Positions 8,955-18,922 are shown, counted from the first letter of the stretch. The stretch is 64,000 nucleotides of DNA from JBDNJM01 sp041687755 (GCA_041687755.1 JBDNJM010000195.1:7392-71391); one strand, 5' to 3'. A program made the numbers and translations. The notes: a model not told the origin generated them from the sequence alone.

Positions 8955-10643
8955 CTAGGGCGCCAGCGTCAGCGGGAGCGACTCGCTCGCGAAGGTTGCG
9001 GTCGCGCTGGAGGTGTCGAACAGAAGGTAGGCGTGGTGCAGGACGAGGCCAGCGAAGGCAGGCTCCAGGCCCGGCGGCAGGGCTAGTGCCGCCAGGGCGG
9101 TGCCCTGGTCGGAGACCGTTCCGAGCGTGCCCTGGAACACGGCTCCGTTGGCGCCGTTCAGGGTGAACAGGGTGTATGCATCGAGCTGGAGCGCCACGGT
9201 CAGGCCGTCGACGTTGACGCCGGGTGAGGTGCCGCTGGCGGATCCGACGACGAGGTGCAGGTCCCCAGCGGAGGCTTGTCCGGGGGCGAGCACGAGCTGT
9301 TGAGTGCCACCTGAAGAAAGCGAGAGTTGCGCCGGTGAGGCCACGAAGTCTGCGCCGCTGTGGAGCGCTTGGAGGTCGGCGACGAGCCGCTCGTAGGCGG
9401 CCGTGACTTGCGGGTCGGCCGAGGGAACTAGGGTGTTGGCCTCGAAGGGGTCGGCGATCAGGTCGTAGAGCCGATCGGGATCGCCGGCCCGCACGACCAG
9501 CTTGTAGCGTTCGTCGCGGACGACGTAGTCATGGTCGGCGATGGGCAAGCTGCTGCCGTTGGGCTCGAAGCGCTCGGAGTAGAGCGTCTTGCGCGGGCGG
9601 GCGGCAGGGTCAGCGAGCACCGGGGCGAACGAAACGGAGTCGTCGGCGGCGATCCCCGTACCGGTCAGGTCGCCGATCGTCGCGAACAGGTCGGTGGCGC
9701 CGACGAGCGCTGCGGTCTCGGCTGCGGCTACCCCTGGGCCGCGCACGACCAGCGGGACATTGACGCCGCCTTCGAGCACGGAGCCCTTGGCTTCCTGGCT
9801 CGAGAACGGCGGCTCCGAGGCCTGCCCCGTCGTGCCGTTGTCGCCCATGAAGACCACGTAGGTATCCGCGGGATCCACGGCGGCCAGCAGCCGTCCGAAC
9901 TGATCGTCCATGACCTCGACCATCGCCTTCACGCGCTGGGCGGCACCTACGCCGGGGCCGAGATTCCCGCAGGCGGCGTTAGGGCAGAGGCTCGCAGGCG
10001 GGCAGAGGTTCGTGGGCGGCGAGTGCACCGGCGTGTGCGGCGCGTTGTAGGCCACGTAGACGAACCAGGGCTCGGGCAGGGTCGCGACCGCGGCGAGGGC
10101 GTCCTCGGTCGTGTCGACGGTCACGTACGTGGTCACGGGTTGCGGATGGGTGACGCCGTTGGTGGTCTTGGTCCAGGACGAGTAGTCCTGGACGCCGCCG
10201 CCGATAGGGCCCGCGTAGTGCCCGAAGCCTGAGGTGTTGGGGTGCAGCAGGTTGTTGCCGCCGAGATGCCACTTGCCGAGGGCGGCGGTCGTGTAGCCGG
10301 CGGGGGAGTCGCGCAGGGCCTCCGCCAGCGTCGTCTCCGAATTGGCCAGGACGTTGCCTCCGCCGACCGTGCCGATACCGGTCCGAAAGCCGTAGCGACC
10401 CGTCAGCAGCGAGGCGCGCGTCGGGCTACAGGTGGGATACGCCCAAGCGTTGCGGAACAGCATGCCCTCGGCAGCGAGCCCGTCGATCGTGGGCGTGCAC
10501 GGTGGCGCCGTGCCCTCCCCATAGGCCGAGACCAGGTCGACCCCGAAATCGTCCGCGATGACCAGCAGGACGTTCGGCGTGGACTCCTGGGCCACGGCAG
10601 GGGGCGTGGTTGTGCAGGCGAGCAGGAGGGCGAATCGGAGCAT
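8955..10643 (-). CDS. Secreted sulfatase (arylsulfatase family)
   Basis: This 562-residue enzyme has a signal peptide (MLRFALLLAC...AVAQ) and the classic sulfatase N-terminus NVLLVIADDFGVD with its paired metal-binding aspartates. The active-site motif is CSPTRASLLTGR. Cys72 stands where maturation enzymes make formylglycine, so it should be a true sulfate-ester hydrolase. GKWHLGG, the APHTPVHSPP region and VVFMGDNGTTG supply further active-site and metal residues. After about residue 430 an extra beta domain resembles the C-terminal domain of neighbouring secreted proteins. The likely substrates are sulfated polysaccharides; the specific one cannot be read from sequence. A longer upstream frame exists but is not coding. 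Confidence 0.93.
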   Translation of the reverse strand: MLRFALLLACTTTPPAVAQESTPNVLLVIADDFGVDLVSAYGEGTAPPCTPTIDGLAAEGMLFRNAWAYPTCSPTRASLLTGRYGFRTGIGTVGGGNVLANSETTLAEALRDSPAGYTTAALGKWHLGGNNLLHPNTSGFGHYAGPIGGGVQDYSSWTKTTNGVTHPQPVTTYVTVDTTEDALAAVATLPEPWFVYVAYNAPHTPVHSPPTNLCPPASLCPNAACGNLGPGVGAAQRVKAMVEVMDDQFGRLLAAVDPADTYVVFMGDNGTTGQASEPPFSSQEAKGSVLEGGVNVPLVVRGPGVAAAETAALVGATDLFATIGDLTGTGIAADDSVSFAPVLADPAARPRKTLYSERFEPNGSSLPIADHDYVVRDERYKLVVRAGDPDRLYDLIADPFEANTLVPSADPQVTAAYERLVADLQALHSGADFVASPAQLSLSSGGTQQLVLAPGQASAGDLHLVVGSASGTSPGVNVDGLTVALQLDAYTLFTLNGANGAVFQGTLGTVSDQGTALAALALPPGLEPAFAGLVLHHAYLLFDTSSATATFASESLPLTLAP

Positions 10644-10753
10644 GTGGCGGGAGTTCCAGAAGGACTGCGGCGTAGGTCGGGCCGCTTCTGGAACCGGGCG
10701 CGGTGCCGCAGGTTCCGCGGGTTTCTGACGAGCGCCTGCGGCAGGGCCGGAGC

Positions 10754-11616
10754 CTACTTGTGGATGAAGGTGGCGGCGGAGTCCGACTCGTAGGCCCTGT
10801 ACCTGCTGCACACAGGGAAGCCGGACAAAATCGGCGCGATGGAGGCGTCCGGATCGTCCGCCGGATTCGTGCAGGTCTGTCCGGCGTACGGCTTGAACCG
10901 GACGTCGCTCGGGAGGTAATGCTCGTGCAGGACGGCATTCAGGGCGATCGTGTTGTTGATCTCGGAGTTGTCGAGCTCCACCAGAGGGGCGGACAAGCGC
11001 TCTAGGAACAGCACCAGGTCGTCGTAGCGGCCGCCGAGGACACCGGCGCTGTAGAGCGGCTGCGCGCCGAAGCGTTCGGTCCGGGTGATCGGCAGGGATC
11101 GGCTGGCGCGGCGGAGCTTGGACTGGACCCATGTGCTGCAGCGGACCTTGTCCCAGCGGTCGCGGCCCACGAAGAGACGGGCGGAAAACCGGAACAGCTC
11201 GGCCGGGTCGGGCGTTACGACGACGTCGGTGGCGAAGGCGCCGGCCGCTCGCTGGCGCCGAAGGACCTCCAGGTAGAGGAGAAAGCGCTCGTCGTTGAGC
11301 GAGTATGGGCCCAGCCGGCAGCGCAGGAACTGGACCTCCGGCGTCTGGTAGCGCTCGACGAAGTTGGGCGAGAGCTCGTCGTGGAGGATGACGGCCTTGA
11401 GGTGGCAGCCAGGATGCTTTCGTACCACGCGGCCATGTACTCGAAGTCGTCGGGACGCACAACGACGCCATCGGCGCGGGAGCCGAGTTGGGGATCGTCG
11501 CGCGACACGAAGTAGCTCGTGAGCCGCACGACGTCGTCGGGACCAAGCAGGCCGGCGGTTGCGTCGTTCCCTTCGAGTAAGCGGCGCACAGCGGGGGGCT
11601 TGTCGGGTCGGGTCAT
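10754..11616 (-). pseudogene. Glycosyltransferase-like protein split by a frameshift
   Basis: Two overlapping minus-strand frames join into one protein. The first starts at 11616 (MTRPDKPPAVRRLLEG) and runs to AAWYESILA. The second continues CHLKAVILHDELSPNFVERY to the stop at 10754. The join near 11408 needs a one-base correction. The pattern of a DELSP strand, a central LFVGRD motif, then AGVLGGRYDDLVLFLERL and NSEINNTIALNAVLHEHYL resembles nucleotide-sugar glycosyltransferases of the GT-A type. The family is not certain. No signal peptide is seen. It sits directly upstream of the sulfatase on the same strand, which fits polysaccharide metabolism. A sequencing error could explain the break. 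Confidence 0.5.
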
Positions 11617-11791
11617 CGAGGGCGCCGCGAGAGTGGGTCGTGGTCGTGCCGTGGAGCTGGCTCGGGCTGCTCAAGATGCAGCTTGCACCAGGAGCGGACC
11701 GATCGGAAAGCGTAGGGCCGTGCACTGATCCGGAGGAGCCGCTATCGGGGCCGGGCGGGGCCGGGCGGGGGGGGCGCGGAGGGGCTCTGCT

Positions 11792-13774
11792 ATGCTTGGC
11801 GTGATGAAATCGGTGGGGTTAGCGATCTGCGCGACTTTCTTAGGGTCCCTAGGATTGATTCTCGGCGCCTCTGGGTGTGCGCCTGCGGGGCCGGCCGAGC
11901 CCGTGCGCGAGATCTCGGAGATTCGCAGTGAACTCCTGATCGGGACGCCCGCGTGGAGGGTCCAGTCCGCGCGGGATGGAGACTCCGAGTCGTTGCCCCG
12001 GGTCGAGGTGGTGGGACCCTCGCTGCAAATGCGGCGCGAGAAGAAGAGTTACCCCACGCTGCTGCTGCCACCGCCGGCCAGCGTCGAGCTCGGCATGCTG
12101 AGCGAGCCGCAGCACGGCGGTGAGCTGTGGCTAGAAGGCCTGGCGGGGGCGGACTACTCGGCCTGGGACTGGCTCGGGGAGCATCGCGAGGCGGCGCTCG
12201 TTCTGGAGGTGGACCTGGAGGGAGAGCGGGTCGGGACCTTCCGGTTCCAGGCGACCGGCGCTGGAGCGGAGGAGGACGGTGAGCGGGCCTGGGAGTTCCT
12301 CGGCGGCAGCTCCGCGGGGCTGCGGATCGAGTCGGGGGACCGCCTGGAGCTACGCACGCGGATCGAGCCGGAGGTTGCGGACGCGCCCGCCCTCAAGGTG
12401 GGCCTGGGCCGGCTGCGGGTCATCGAGCGGATGCGGGTGCAGCCGCAGGTCTCCGGCCCCGGCAAGCCGAACCTCGTGTTGATCGTGATGGACACCCTGC
12501 GCAGCGATCGCACGCCGTCGGGCGACGACGGCGGGCGCGTGATGCCGCACCTCGCGGCCTTGGCCGAGCGCGGTCGGACCTACACCGCGGCCTACTCCAC
12601 GGCGAGCTGGACCTGGCCTTCCACGGCGTCGATCCTGACGGGACTGCAGCCCGCCGAGCACGGCGTGAAGACGTCCGCTCTGAGCTACCTGAACGGCGAG
12701 CTCGAGACCTTGCCCGAGGTTCTGGCGCGCGGCGGGATCGCGACGGCCGCGTTCGTCGGCAACCCGCTGATCGTGCCCCAGCAGAACTTTGACCAGGGCT
12801 TCCAGACCTTCGAGGGAACCACGGCGTCCCAGATGATCGACGCCAGCGAGCTGCTCGACGGCGCGCTGGAGTGGCTGACGGGTCTCGCGCCCGACGAGCG
12901 CTTCTTCCTCTACTTGCATCCAACCGATCCGCACGAGCCCCTAGACCACAGCGCGGAGTCGATCGAGCGCTTCCCGGGCCCGCGTCCGCCGGGTTACCCC
13001 GCCCACGGCAAGGTCGATATCAATATGCAGCTCAGTTCGCGCGGACAGCTGTTCAACAACGGCGGGCGGCGGGTCGCGGACAAGCACATCCGGCGCAAAG
13101 TGAGGGAGTGGTTCTTCGTCGACTACGACCGCGGCGTGTTCACCGGGGACCAACAGATCGGGCGCTTGATGGAGCAGCTCGAGGCGCTCGGCGTCCTGGA
13201 GAACACCCTCGTGGTCGTCACCTCCGACCACGGCGAGGAGCTGCTCGACCACGGAGGTCTGCTGCACGGCCACTCGCTATACCGGGAGCTGACCCAGGTG
13301 CCGTTGATCGTGGCGGGCCCGGGGATCGGTCCCGGCACCGAGTCCACGCCGCTCTCCAACCGCATTCTCGCGCCTAGTCTTGCGCGCCGAATGGGCCTGG
13401 AGCTGGACGTCGCGGAGGATCTGCCCGACCTGTTCGAGCTGGGGCTGCCCGGCGCGCAGGCCGTGTTCTTCTCGGAGTGGACCGCCAAGTGGAACAGCAT
13501 GGAGACCACCCTGGCCCTCGGCGTGCGCAGCGGGCGTTGGATGCTGCACGTCGCGCCGGAGCTAGACAAGGTGCGGCTGTTCGACCTCGAGAGGGATCCT
13601 CTGGAGCAAACGAATGTTGCGGATCAGCACCCCGAGCGGGTCGCCGAGCTGCGCGCTCTCGCGGAGCAGCGCCAGGCCTTCTACCTCGGTCGCGCGCGCA
13701 GCGAGGGGATGGGGGCGGGCGCGGACACGCGTTCGATGCTCGAAGAGATCGGGTACATCTACGACGGGGAGTAG
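11792..13774 (+). CDS. Sulfatase-like lipoprotein (alkaline phosphatase superfamily)
   Basis: This 660-residue protein has a lipoprotein signal ending in the lipobox GASGC near residue 28. An N-terminal beta domain of about 200 residues precedes the sulfatase-like catalytic domain, which starts at NLVLIVMDTLRSDR. The nucleophile region reads SWTWPSTASILTG, so a threonine occupies the place of the formylglycine-forming Cys/Ser. Metal ligands VTSDHGEEL and HGHSLYREL are kept. This places it with sulfatase-like phosphoesterases or transferases, not with classical sulfatases. A GGAGGGG purine run about 8 bases upstream supports the start at 11792. It probably acts at the cell envelope; the substrate is unknown. 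Confidence 0.85.
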   Translation: MLGVMKSVGLAICATFLGSLGLILGASGCAPAGPAEPVREISEIRSELLIGTPAWRVQSARDGDSESLPRVEVVGPSLQMRREKKSYPTLLLPPPASVELGMLSEPQHGGELWLEGLAGADYSAWDWLGEHREAALVLEVDLEGERVGTFRFQATGAGAEEDGERAWEFLGGSSAGLRIESGDRLELRTRIEPEVADAPALKVGLGRLRVIERMRVQPQVSGPGKPNLVLIVMDTLRSDRTPSGDDGGRVMPHLAALAERGRTYTAAYSTASWTWPSTASILTGLQPAEHGVKTSALSYLNGELETLPEVLARGGIATAAFVGNPLIVPQQNFDQGFQTFEGTTASQMIDASELLDGALEWLTGLAPDERFFLYLHPTDPHEPLDHSAESIERFPGPRPPGYPAHGKVDINMQLSSRGQLFNNGGRRVADKHIRRKVREWFFVDYDRGVFTGDQQIGRLMEQLEALGVLENTLVVVTSDHGEELLDHGGLLHGHSLYRELTQVPLIVAGPGIGPGTESTPLSNRILAPSLARRMGLELDVAEDLPDLFELGLPGAQAVFFSEWTAKWNSMETTLALGVRSGRWMLHVAPELDKVRLFDLERDPLEQTNVADQHPERVAELRALAEQRQAFYLGRARSEGMGAGADTRSMLEEIGYIYDGE

Positions 13775-13815
13775 CCGGCAGGGTCGGTCGAACCCTCCCT
13801 GTCAGAAGTGCTATC

Positions 13816-15633
13816 TCAGTAGCCGAGCGTCATCAGGACGGCGTTCGAGAGATCGAGCCCGAGCGGTGCCGTGGCGGCCGGACCGACGGCTACCTGCAGC
13901 GTTGTGCGCACGCCGTTTAAGGCCGGGTCGGCGGGGATCGGCAGGTTCGTCAGGTCGAATGCACCAGCGGCGTCCAGCGTGCCCGTCGCGAGCAGGCTCA
14001 GCGTGCCCACATCGAGGTAGGTCGTGCAGCCGAAGCCGAGCTCGGTTGCGGGCGCGGGCGCGCCGCGGAACACGAGCACGGCTGCGCCGGGCTGGCCGTC
14101 GCGCACCTGGAGGTCGGTGCTGGATCCGAGCACGGGGTCGGTGGCGTCGAGCAGGGGCAGTTCGCCCGACGCGGCGCACGGCAGGCCGATCGGGTCGGCC
14201 GTCCCGCCGCCGGGAGCTGCGAGCAACGTGTTGCTGACGAAGGGCCCGGCGCCGGTGACGAACAGCTGTCCGTTCGCGAGCGTGATGCCCTCGGGGTTGC
14301 CGTAGTAACTGCCCGGCTCCAGGTCGGCGTACAGCTGGGTTCCGACAGGAGTGCCGTCGGTGACCCACAGCTCGCGGCCGACACCAGAGTCGTCCTGAGC
14401 GCTGAACAGGACGCGGCGCGACCCGAAGGCTGTCATCGAGTAGATGCGGTCGCTGGGGCCGTAGAAGGGGGAATAGTCGTAGCCCTCAAACTCGCCCAGC
14501 TCGAGGAGCCCCGCCGCGTCCTCGTACCTGTAGACGCGACTGTGGCTTTGTACGGGGGCGTGGAAGATCAGGCTCCCCTCGAGCTCGGTCAGGCCTTCCG
14601 GGTTCCCGTCCGTCAGTCCTGGGTTCAGATCGGTGACCCGGACGGTTCCGGCTTCCGTGCCGTCCGTCATCCAGATCTCACGTCCGAACAGTCCATCGTC
14701 GGCGCTGAAGTACAGGTGCTCACCAACGACCGTGAGCTCTTGGGGCAGCGACTTCTCAAGCCCGGCCTGGATGTCCTTGACGCGCACGGTTCCCGCCGTG
14801 GTCCCGTCGGACTTCCAGAGCTCGGTGTTGTTCACGCCCAGCTCGGTGCCTGCGAAGTAGAGCTCACCTTGGTAGAGGACCGGCGGTCCGCCATAGGAGC
14901 TGTCGAGGAGGACCTGCTTGAGGGGCTTGGTGTTCCCGGGCGTGCCGTCGGTCCGCCATAGCTGCCGGTTGGAGAACAGATCCGAACCGGCGAAGAGCGC
15001 CGTGTTGCCCAGTCGATGAAATGCATACGGCGCGCTGTCGAGGCGCCTGAGCGGTTCGGTTCCTCCAGGCGTGCCATCGGTTCGCCAGACGCCCCAGCCG
15101 TCGGCGTCGGTGTAGGCGTTGAACACGACGGACTCCCCGATCGAAACACCTCCGATCGTGTAGCCGTAGTTGTACGTGCTGCCAGGCTTGTCGAACGTGC
15201 GCAGGAGCTGCGTGCCGGCGACCGTGCCGTCGCTGATCCATAGGTTGAGCAGGTCGCCTTCGCCTTGGCCGCCGACGCCCTCGTGGGTGGAGAAAAGGAC
15301 GCGGCTGCCGAACTCGATCGCACCCAGGTCGACGGAATAGACGGCCTCCGGGTCTCCGGAATGGCAGCCGGGCAGCGGGCCGGGGTTGAGGTCTCCGAGC
15401 AGGAAGCTCGGGCCGTCGGGATAGGTGCTGGTCCAGGGTTCGTTGCCGGTGGCCGGCTGGTCCTCGGCGAGGAACAGTCGACCACCGAGGTCGAACAGCC
15501 CGAGCGGCTTGTCGACGTTCGGAACACTCACGAAGGGCGGGCCGCCCTGGGCCGGGCCCTGGGGCGCGGGGACGGCGAAGGCGGGGGAGCTCACCAGGGC
15601 GAGGCTGAGCAGAAGGGGGGTGGGGTGCGACAT
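13816..15633 (-). CDS. Secreted ELV-repeat (hyalin-like) protein
   Basis: This 605-residue exported protein starts at MSHPTPLLLSLALVSSPAFA, a clear signal peptide ending near AFA. It carries about seven repeats of roughly 55-60 residues built on ELWxTDGTxxGTxxLxDLxPG (for example ELWVTDGTPVGTQLYADL), expected to form a beta-propeller. The last 120 residues are the shared C-terminal beta domain ending SNAVLMTLGY. Upstream in-frame ATG 15729 would bury the signal peptide, so 15633 is preferred. It converges on the lipoprotein sulfatase gene with about 40 bp between them. A role in surface binding is a guess; no catalytic motif is visible. Confidence 0.85.
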   Translation of the reverse strand: MSHPTPLLLSLALVSSPAFAVPAPQGPAQGGPPFVSVPNVDKPLGLFDLGGRLFLAEDQPATGNEPWTSTYPDGPSFLLGDLNPGPLPGCHSGDPEAVYSVDLGAIEFGSRVLFSTHEGVGGQGEGDLLNLWISDGTVAGTQLLRTFDKPGSTYNYGYTIGGVSIGESVVFNAYTDADGWGVWRTDGTPGGTEPLRRLDSAPYAFHRLGNTALFAGSDLFSNRQLWRTDGTPGNTKPLKQVLLDSSYGGPPVLYQGELYFAGTELGVNNTELWKSDGTTAGTVRVKDIQAGLEKSLPQELTVVGEHLYFSADDGLFGREIWMTDGTEAGTVRVTDLNPGLTDGNPEGLTELEGSLIFHAPVQSHSRVYRYEDAAGLLELGEFEGYDYSPFYGPSDRIYSMTAFGSRRVLFSAQDDSGVGRELWVTDGTPVGTQLYADLEPGSYYGNPEGITLANGQLFVTGAGPFVSNTLLAAPGGGTADPIGLPCAASGELPLLDATDPVLGSSTDLQVRDGQPGAAVLVFRGAPAPATELGFGCTTYLDVGTLSLLATGTLDAAGAFDLTNLPIPADPALNGVRTTLQVAVGPAATAPLGLDLSNAVLMTLGY

Positions 15634-16248
15634 CGGGGCTTGGGCAGGGACCGAAGGGCTCGAGGATCGCGGGGCTCCGCGGATCCGAGGGGGACACCCT
15701 TCGAATCGCGGGAGGACGCGGAAGCGCACAAAATCGTAAGTCCCAGCCGCCGCGGGCGGTGGGATGCAGCCCTGAAGGAGGGGCTGGACCGCTATCTGGG
15801 GGTCAGGGCCCGCCCGGCGCCCTCGCTCGAGCCTCCCCTAGAGCGTTCCAGGCGCGCGAAGCCCTTCAGAACCCCCGGAATTCCGACGTCTCGCCGGCCG
15901 TCACGGTCAGCGTGCGGCTGCGCTCGCCCTGGGTCACGAGGTACTCCCCGGGCAACAGGTTCGTATTCCACGCAACGGCCTGCTGTCGCGAGTCTCTTCG
16001 AGGTTTCTGGGTTGAACCCAGGGCCTGCCGTCGGGGGCCGGAAAGCGGCATCGTGGGCCTGCACGCGCCCTGGGGCCACTCACCGGACGCGGGGCATCGG
16101 GCATCAGGTCTCGGGCAGATAGGCTCGCGTGAACCCGAAACCCTTCTGCGGACTAGCATGGATCTTGCGGCTGACTCGAGCCCTTGTCCGGTCGGCGACC
16201 GCACCCTCAGTGAGGATCACTCAACCCCTTTGGATGGAGATCGTTCGC
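15634..16248. other. Intergenic stretch with a possible gene remnant
   Basis: No intact gene. On the minus strand near 15866-15975 a frame ends in LLPGEYLVTQGERSRTLTVT, which resembles the end of a carboxypeptidase-regulatory-like domain and may be a remnant. Its upstream part is not coding-like. Promoters for the two divergent secreted-protein genes should lie here. Confidence 0.35.
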
Positions 16249-17370
16249 ATGGATCAACTCGTCTCGCCCTGCTTGGCCCTGCTCGCCTGCTCGGTTCCGG
16301 CCCTCGCCCAATCGCCCGTGTTCATCGTCGACGCGGCGGGCGGACCCGGCAGCACCCACACGTCGATCGGCGATGCGATCACGGCCGCACCCGACGGAGC
16401 GATCGTGCTGGTGCGCCCCGGCAACTACGTCAGCGGCTCGCCGTTCTTTCCGGAGCCGCCGACGTCGATCCAGGCGAAGTCGGTGACGGTGGTGGCCGAC
16501 GGGCCCGGGTCGGTGCTGGTGTCGGGTGGCGGGTTCGCCGTCGGCCCGTCCGGCCCACAGGACTCTGTCGTGCTGCGCGGAGTTTTGATCCAGGGCGGTT
16601 CGATGAGCGTGTCTCAGGCGCAGGGGCCGGTTTGGCTCGAAGAGATTCGCAACAGCGGAGTCAGTCCTAACGACGCGCTGACGTTGAGCGTTCAGGAGAG
16701 CTCCGCGGTGGCTGCCTTGGCCTGCGAGTTTCTTGGACTCTTCGGGACCTTCTCCGGCGCGGCCGGCTGTTACCTCAGCGATTCCGCGCTGAGCTCCTAC
16801 GACTCCACGTTCGTCGGAGGCGGCTTCGGCTTTTCTCACGGACCGTTCACCTTCCTGCCGGACGTGGACGTGGACGGAGACTCGAGCGTGTTCCTCTCCG
16901 GCGCGGCGCAGGTCCTGTTCGACGTCGAGCTCGACGCGAACGCGACGGCCTCGATCGCCGGCGTTTCCCTGGGGCCCCTGGACAATGACCCGAACGTCGA
17001 GCTGTTGAGCACGACGTCCCGGGGCTTCACGGCCAGCCGGACCGTGCGCGAGGGCCAGGCGGTCGTGTTCGATTTTCGCGGGGAGCCGGGCGAGATCGCG
17101 ATCCTGAACGTCTCGGGCAGCTCGCAGTCCCTGCTGGTTCCCGGGCTGGGCGGCGTTGGACTGGTGCAGCTTCCGCTGCCGCTGCTGAAGTTCGCGGGCA
17201 CGATCCCGTCGGGCGGACTTCTGCAGACCACGTTGGGCGTGCCTGCGAACTTCCTGCCGCCGGGCACGGGCGCGACCTACTTCAGCCAGGGGACCTTCGG
17301 TGATCTGGTCGCGGGCTCGATCCAGATCGGCGGCGCGAGCATGACGGTCGTGCTCGACTCGAGCTTCTGA
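16249..17370 (+). CDS. Secreted beta-helix (pectate-lyase-like) protein
   Basis: The start at MDQLVSPCLALLACSVPALAQ gives a standard signal peptide. The mature protein opens with FIVDAAGGPGSTHTSIGDAI and IVLVRPGNYVSG, the usual first rungs of right-handed parallel beta-helix proteins, and continues as short beta rungs to about residue 270. A C-terminal beta domain (GVPANFLPPGTGATYFSQG) follows, related to that of other exported proteins here. No lyase catalytic residues can be named. It is 373 residues long. The protein at 61439-62788 has the same architecture (VVVDAAGAGDYVGLQDGID), so the two are likely paralogues. A hairpin follows the stop. Confidence 0.75.
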   Translation: MDQLVSPCLALLACSVPALAQSPVFIVDAAGGPGSTHTSIGDAITAAPDGAIVLVRPGNYVSGSPFFPEPPTSIQAKSVTVVADGPGSVLVSGGGFAVGPSGPQDSVVLRGVLIQGGSMSVSQAQGPVWLEEIRNSGVSPNDALTLSVQESSAVAALACEFLGLFGTFSGAAGCYLSDSALSSYDSTFVGGGFGFSHGPFTFLPDVDVDGDSSVFLSGAAQVLFDVELDANATASIAGVSLGPLDNDPNVELLSTTSRGFTASRTVREGQAVVFDFRGEPGEIAILNVSGSSQSLLVPGLGGVGLVQLPLPLLKFAGTIPSGGLLQTTLGVPANFLPPGTGATYFSQGTFGDLVAGSIQIGGASMTVVLDSSF

Positions 17371-17377
17371 CGGAGCT

Positions 17378-17409
17378 AGCGGGCGCGTGAGGAATCCCGC
17401 GCGCCCGCT
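17378..17409. terminator. Bidirectional hairpin terminator candidate
   Basis: A 10-bp perfect stem (AGCGGGCGCG with its complement) encloses a 12-base loop and lies between the convergent genes ending at 17370 and 17420. There is no T-run, so it is a structural candidate only. Confidence 0.5.
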
Positions 17410-17419
17410 CGCTCGAGTT

Positions 17420-18046
17420 CTAGCCCGCGGTGCGAGCACGACGGTTCAGCCAGGTCGTGCGCAGGACGCTCTCGAAGCGTCGGTTGGCCCCGGGGTCTGT
17501 GTTGAGTTCGATGCTCCAGACGGGCGCATCGCGAAGGTTCAGCTCCAGGCGGGGCCGACCGGCGTCGCGGGGCTCGGCGGATAGGGACATGCCGGTGATG
17601 TCCGCGTAGGCCGCCGACTTCCACTCGAACGCGCCTTCGAATCGTCTCCAGCTCAGTACGCGGCGGTCGGTGAAGACGGTGGCGTGCTGGGCGAGGCGCG
17701 TCGAAGAGTGCGCGCAGAGATAGTGCAGCCGCTCACCGCGCTTCAGCAGACCCAGAGCCGCGACCTGGTCGCGAGTGCGTCGGGGCAAGTCGTGCGCCGG
17801 GCACGGTTGCCCGGGCGGTAGGTACCCGAGGGCGCGCGCGACGAGGACGGAGCCCATAGCGAGGCATCCGAACGACAGCAGCGCGAGGGCCGTGCCACCG
17901 ACGAGCTTGATGAGGTCGGAGATCGGGTTCAGGGGCCTGTGGGGTAAGAGGTGCGAGGGCCGTGACGTGGGGGCTGCAGCCTTCGGCGGCTCCTCCGTGC
18001 AGCACGCGGGAGGCGCTGCGGGGCTTCGAGCGCTCCACGATTCCAT
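17420..18046 (-). CDS. Hypothetical membrane protein with PH-like C-terminal part
   Basis: The product is about 208 residues if it starts at 18046; a later start is possible, because the first 40 residues are Pro/Ala-rich. One or two membrane helices lie near residues 42-72 (LIKLVGGTALALLSFGCLAM). The rest reads RGERLHYLCAHSSTRLAQH, then ATVFTDRRVLSW, then ADITGMSL and LELNLRDAPVW. This order of strands resembles bacterial PH-like domains that follow a membrane anchor. Function unknown. It is divergent from the SGNH hydrolase gene and convergent with the beta-helix gene. Confidence 0.6.
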   Translation of the reverse strand: MESWSARSPAAPPACCTEEPPKAAAPTSRPSHLLPHRPLNPISDLIKLVGGTALALLSFGCLAMGSVLVARALGYLPPGQPCPAHDLPRRTRDQVAALGLLKRGERLHYLCAHSSTRLAQHATVFTDRRVLSWRRFEGAFEWKSAAYADITGMSLSAEPRDAGRPRLELNLRDAPVWSIELNTDPGANRRFESVLRTTWLNRRARTAG

Positions 18047-18145
18047 GGGCCGAGGTGAGCGGAGCGCACATCGATGGGGCCCGCGGCGTACGCTGGCGCG
18101 CTTGAGCGATCTCTTTCACGTCCACTCTTCTTCGAGTTGCCTCTG

Positions 18146-18922
18146 ATGTCCCAAGCCGATCCTTTCGGGATTCCCGTTCCCCGTCGCGAGTTCCTGGCCG
18201 GTATCGGCGCCCTGACGGCGCTCGGTGCTGCGGGCCTGTCCGGCTCTTCCCAAGCGAGCGAGGAGGAGCCCGCGGCGACGAAGCTGGCGCCGGGCACCGT
18301 CGTGCTGTTCCAGGGCGACTCGATCACCGACGCCGGACGCAGCCGGGAGACGGCGGCAACTCCTAATGTGCAGACGGCGCTGGGCGGCGGCTACGCCGCG
18401 ATTGCGGCGGCGGGGATGCTCGTCGGGCGTCCCGAGGCTCGGCTGCGGGTCTACAATCGCGGCATCAGCGGGCACAAGGTGTTCCAGCTGTCGGATCGCT
18501 GGGAGTCGGACTGCCTCGAGCTGAGCCCCGACGTGGTCAGCGTGTTGATCGGAGTCAACGACATCTGGCACGCGCGCAACGGGGAGTACGACGGCACCGT
18601 CGAGGTCTATGAGCGCGACTACGACGCGCTGCTCGCGCGCACCCGCGCGGAGCTGCCCGACGTCCGGCTGGTGGTCTGCGAGCCGTTCGTCCTGCGCTGT
18701 GGGGCGGTGGACGACTCTTGGTTCCCCGAGTTCGACGCGTATCGGGCCGCGGCGCAGCGCGTGGCGAGCGCCCACGCTGCCACCTGGGTCGGCTTCCAGA
18801 CGATGTTCGACGCCGCGCTCGAGTTCGCGCCGGCGGAGCACTGGGCCGGCGACGGCGTGCACCCCTCGGGCGCGGGCGCCGCGCTGATGGCGCAGACCTG
18901 GCGCGCGGCCGTCGGAATCTGA
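18146..18922 (+). CDS. Exported SGNH/GDSL-family hydrolase
   Basis: This enzyme of about 258 residues probably removes acyl or acetyl groups from carbohydrates or lipids outside the cytoplasm. The N-terminus carries a twin-arginine-like signal (RREFLAGIGALTALGAAG). Block I is FQGDSITDAG with catalytic Ser59. Block III is VLIGVNDIW with its oxyanion Asn. Block V is GDGVHPSG with the catalytic Asp and His. The start at 18146 places the Tat motif near the N-terminus; the longer frame starting at 18074 adds an implausible prefix. The substrate is not determined. It appears monocistronic. Confidence 0.88.
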   Translation: MSQADPFGIPVPRREFLAGIGALTALGAAGLSGSSQASEEEPAATKLAPGTVVLFQGDSITDAGRSRETAATPNVQTALGGGYAAIAAAGMLVGRPEARLRVYNRGISGHKVFQLSDRWESDCLELSPDVVSVLIGVNDIWHARNGEYDGTVEVYERDYDALLARTRAELPDVRLVVCEPFVLRCGAVDDSWFPEFDAYRAAAQRVASAHAATWVGFQTMFDAALEFAPAEHWAGDGVHPSGAGAALMAQTWRAAVGI

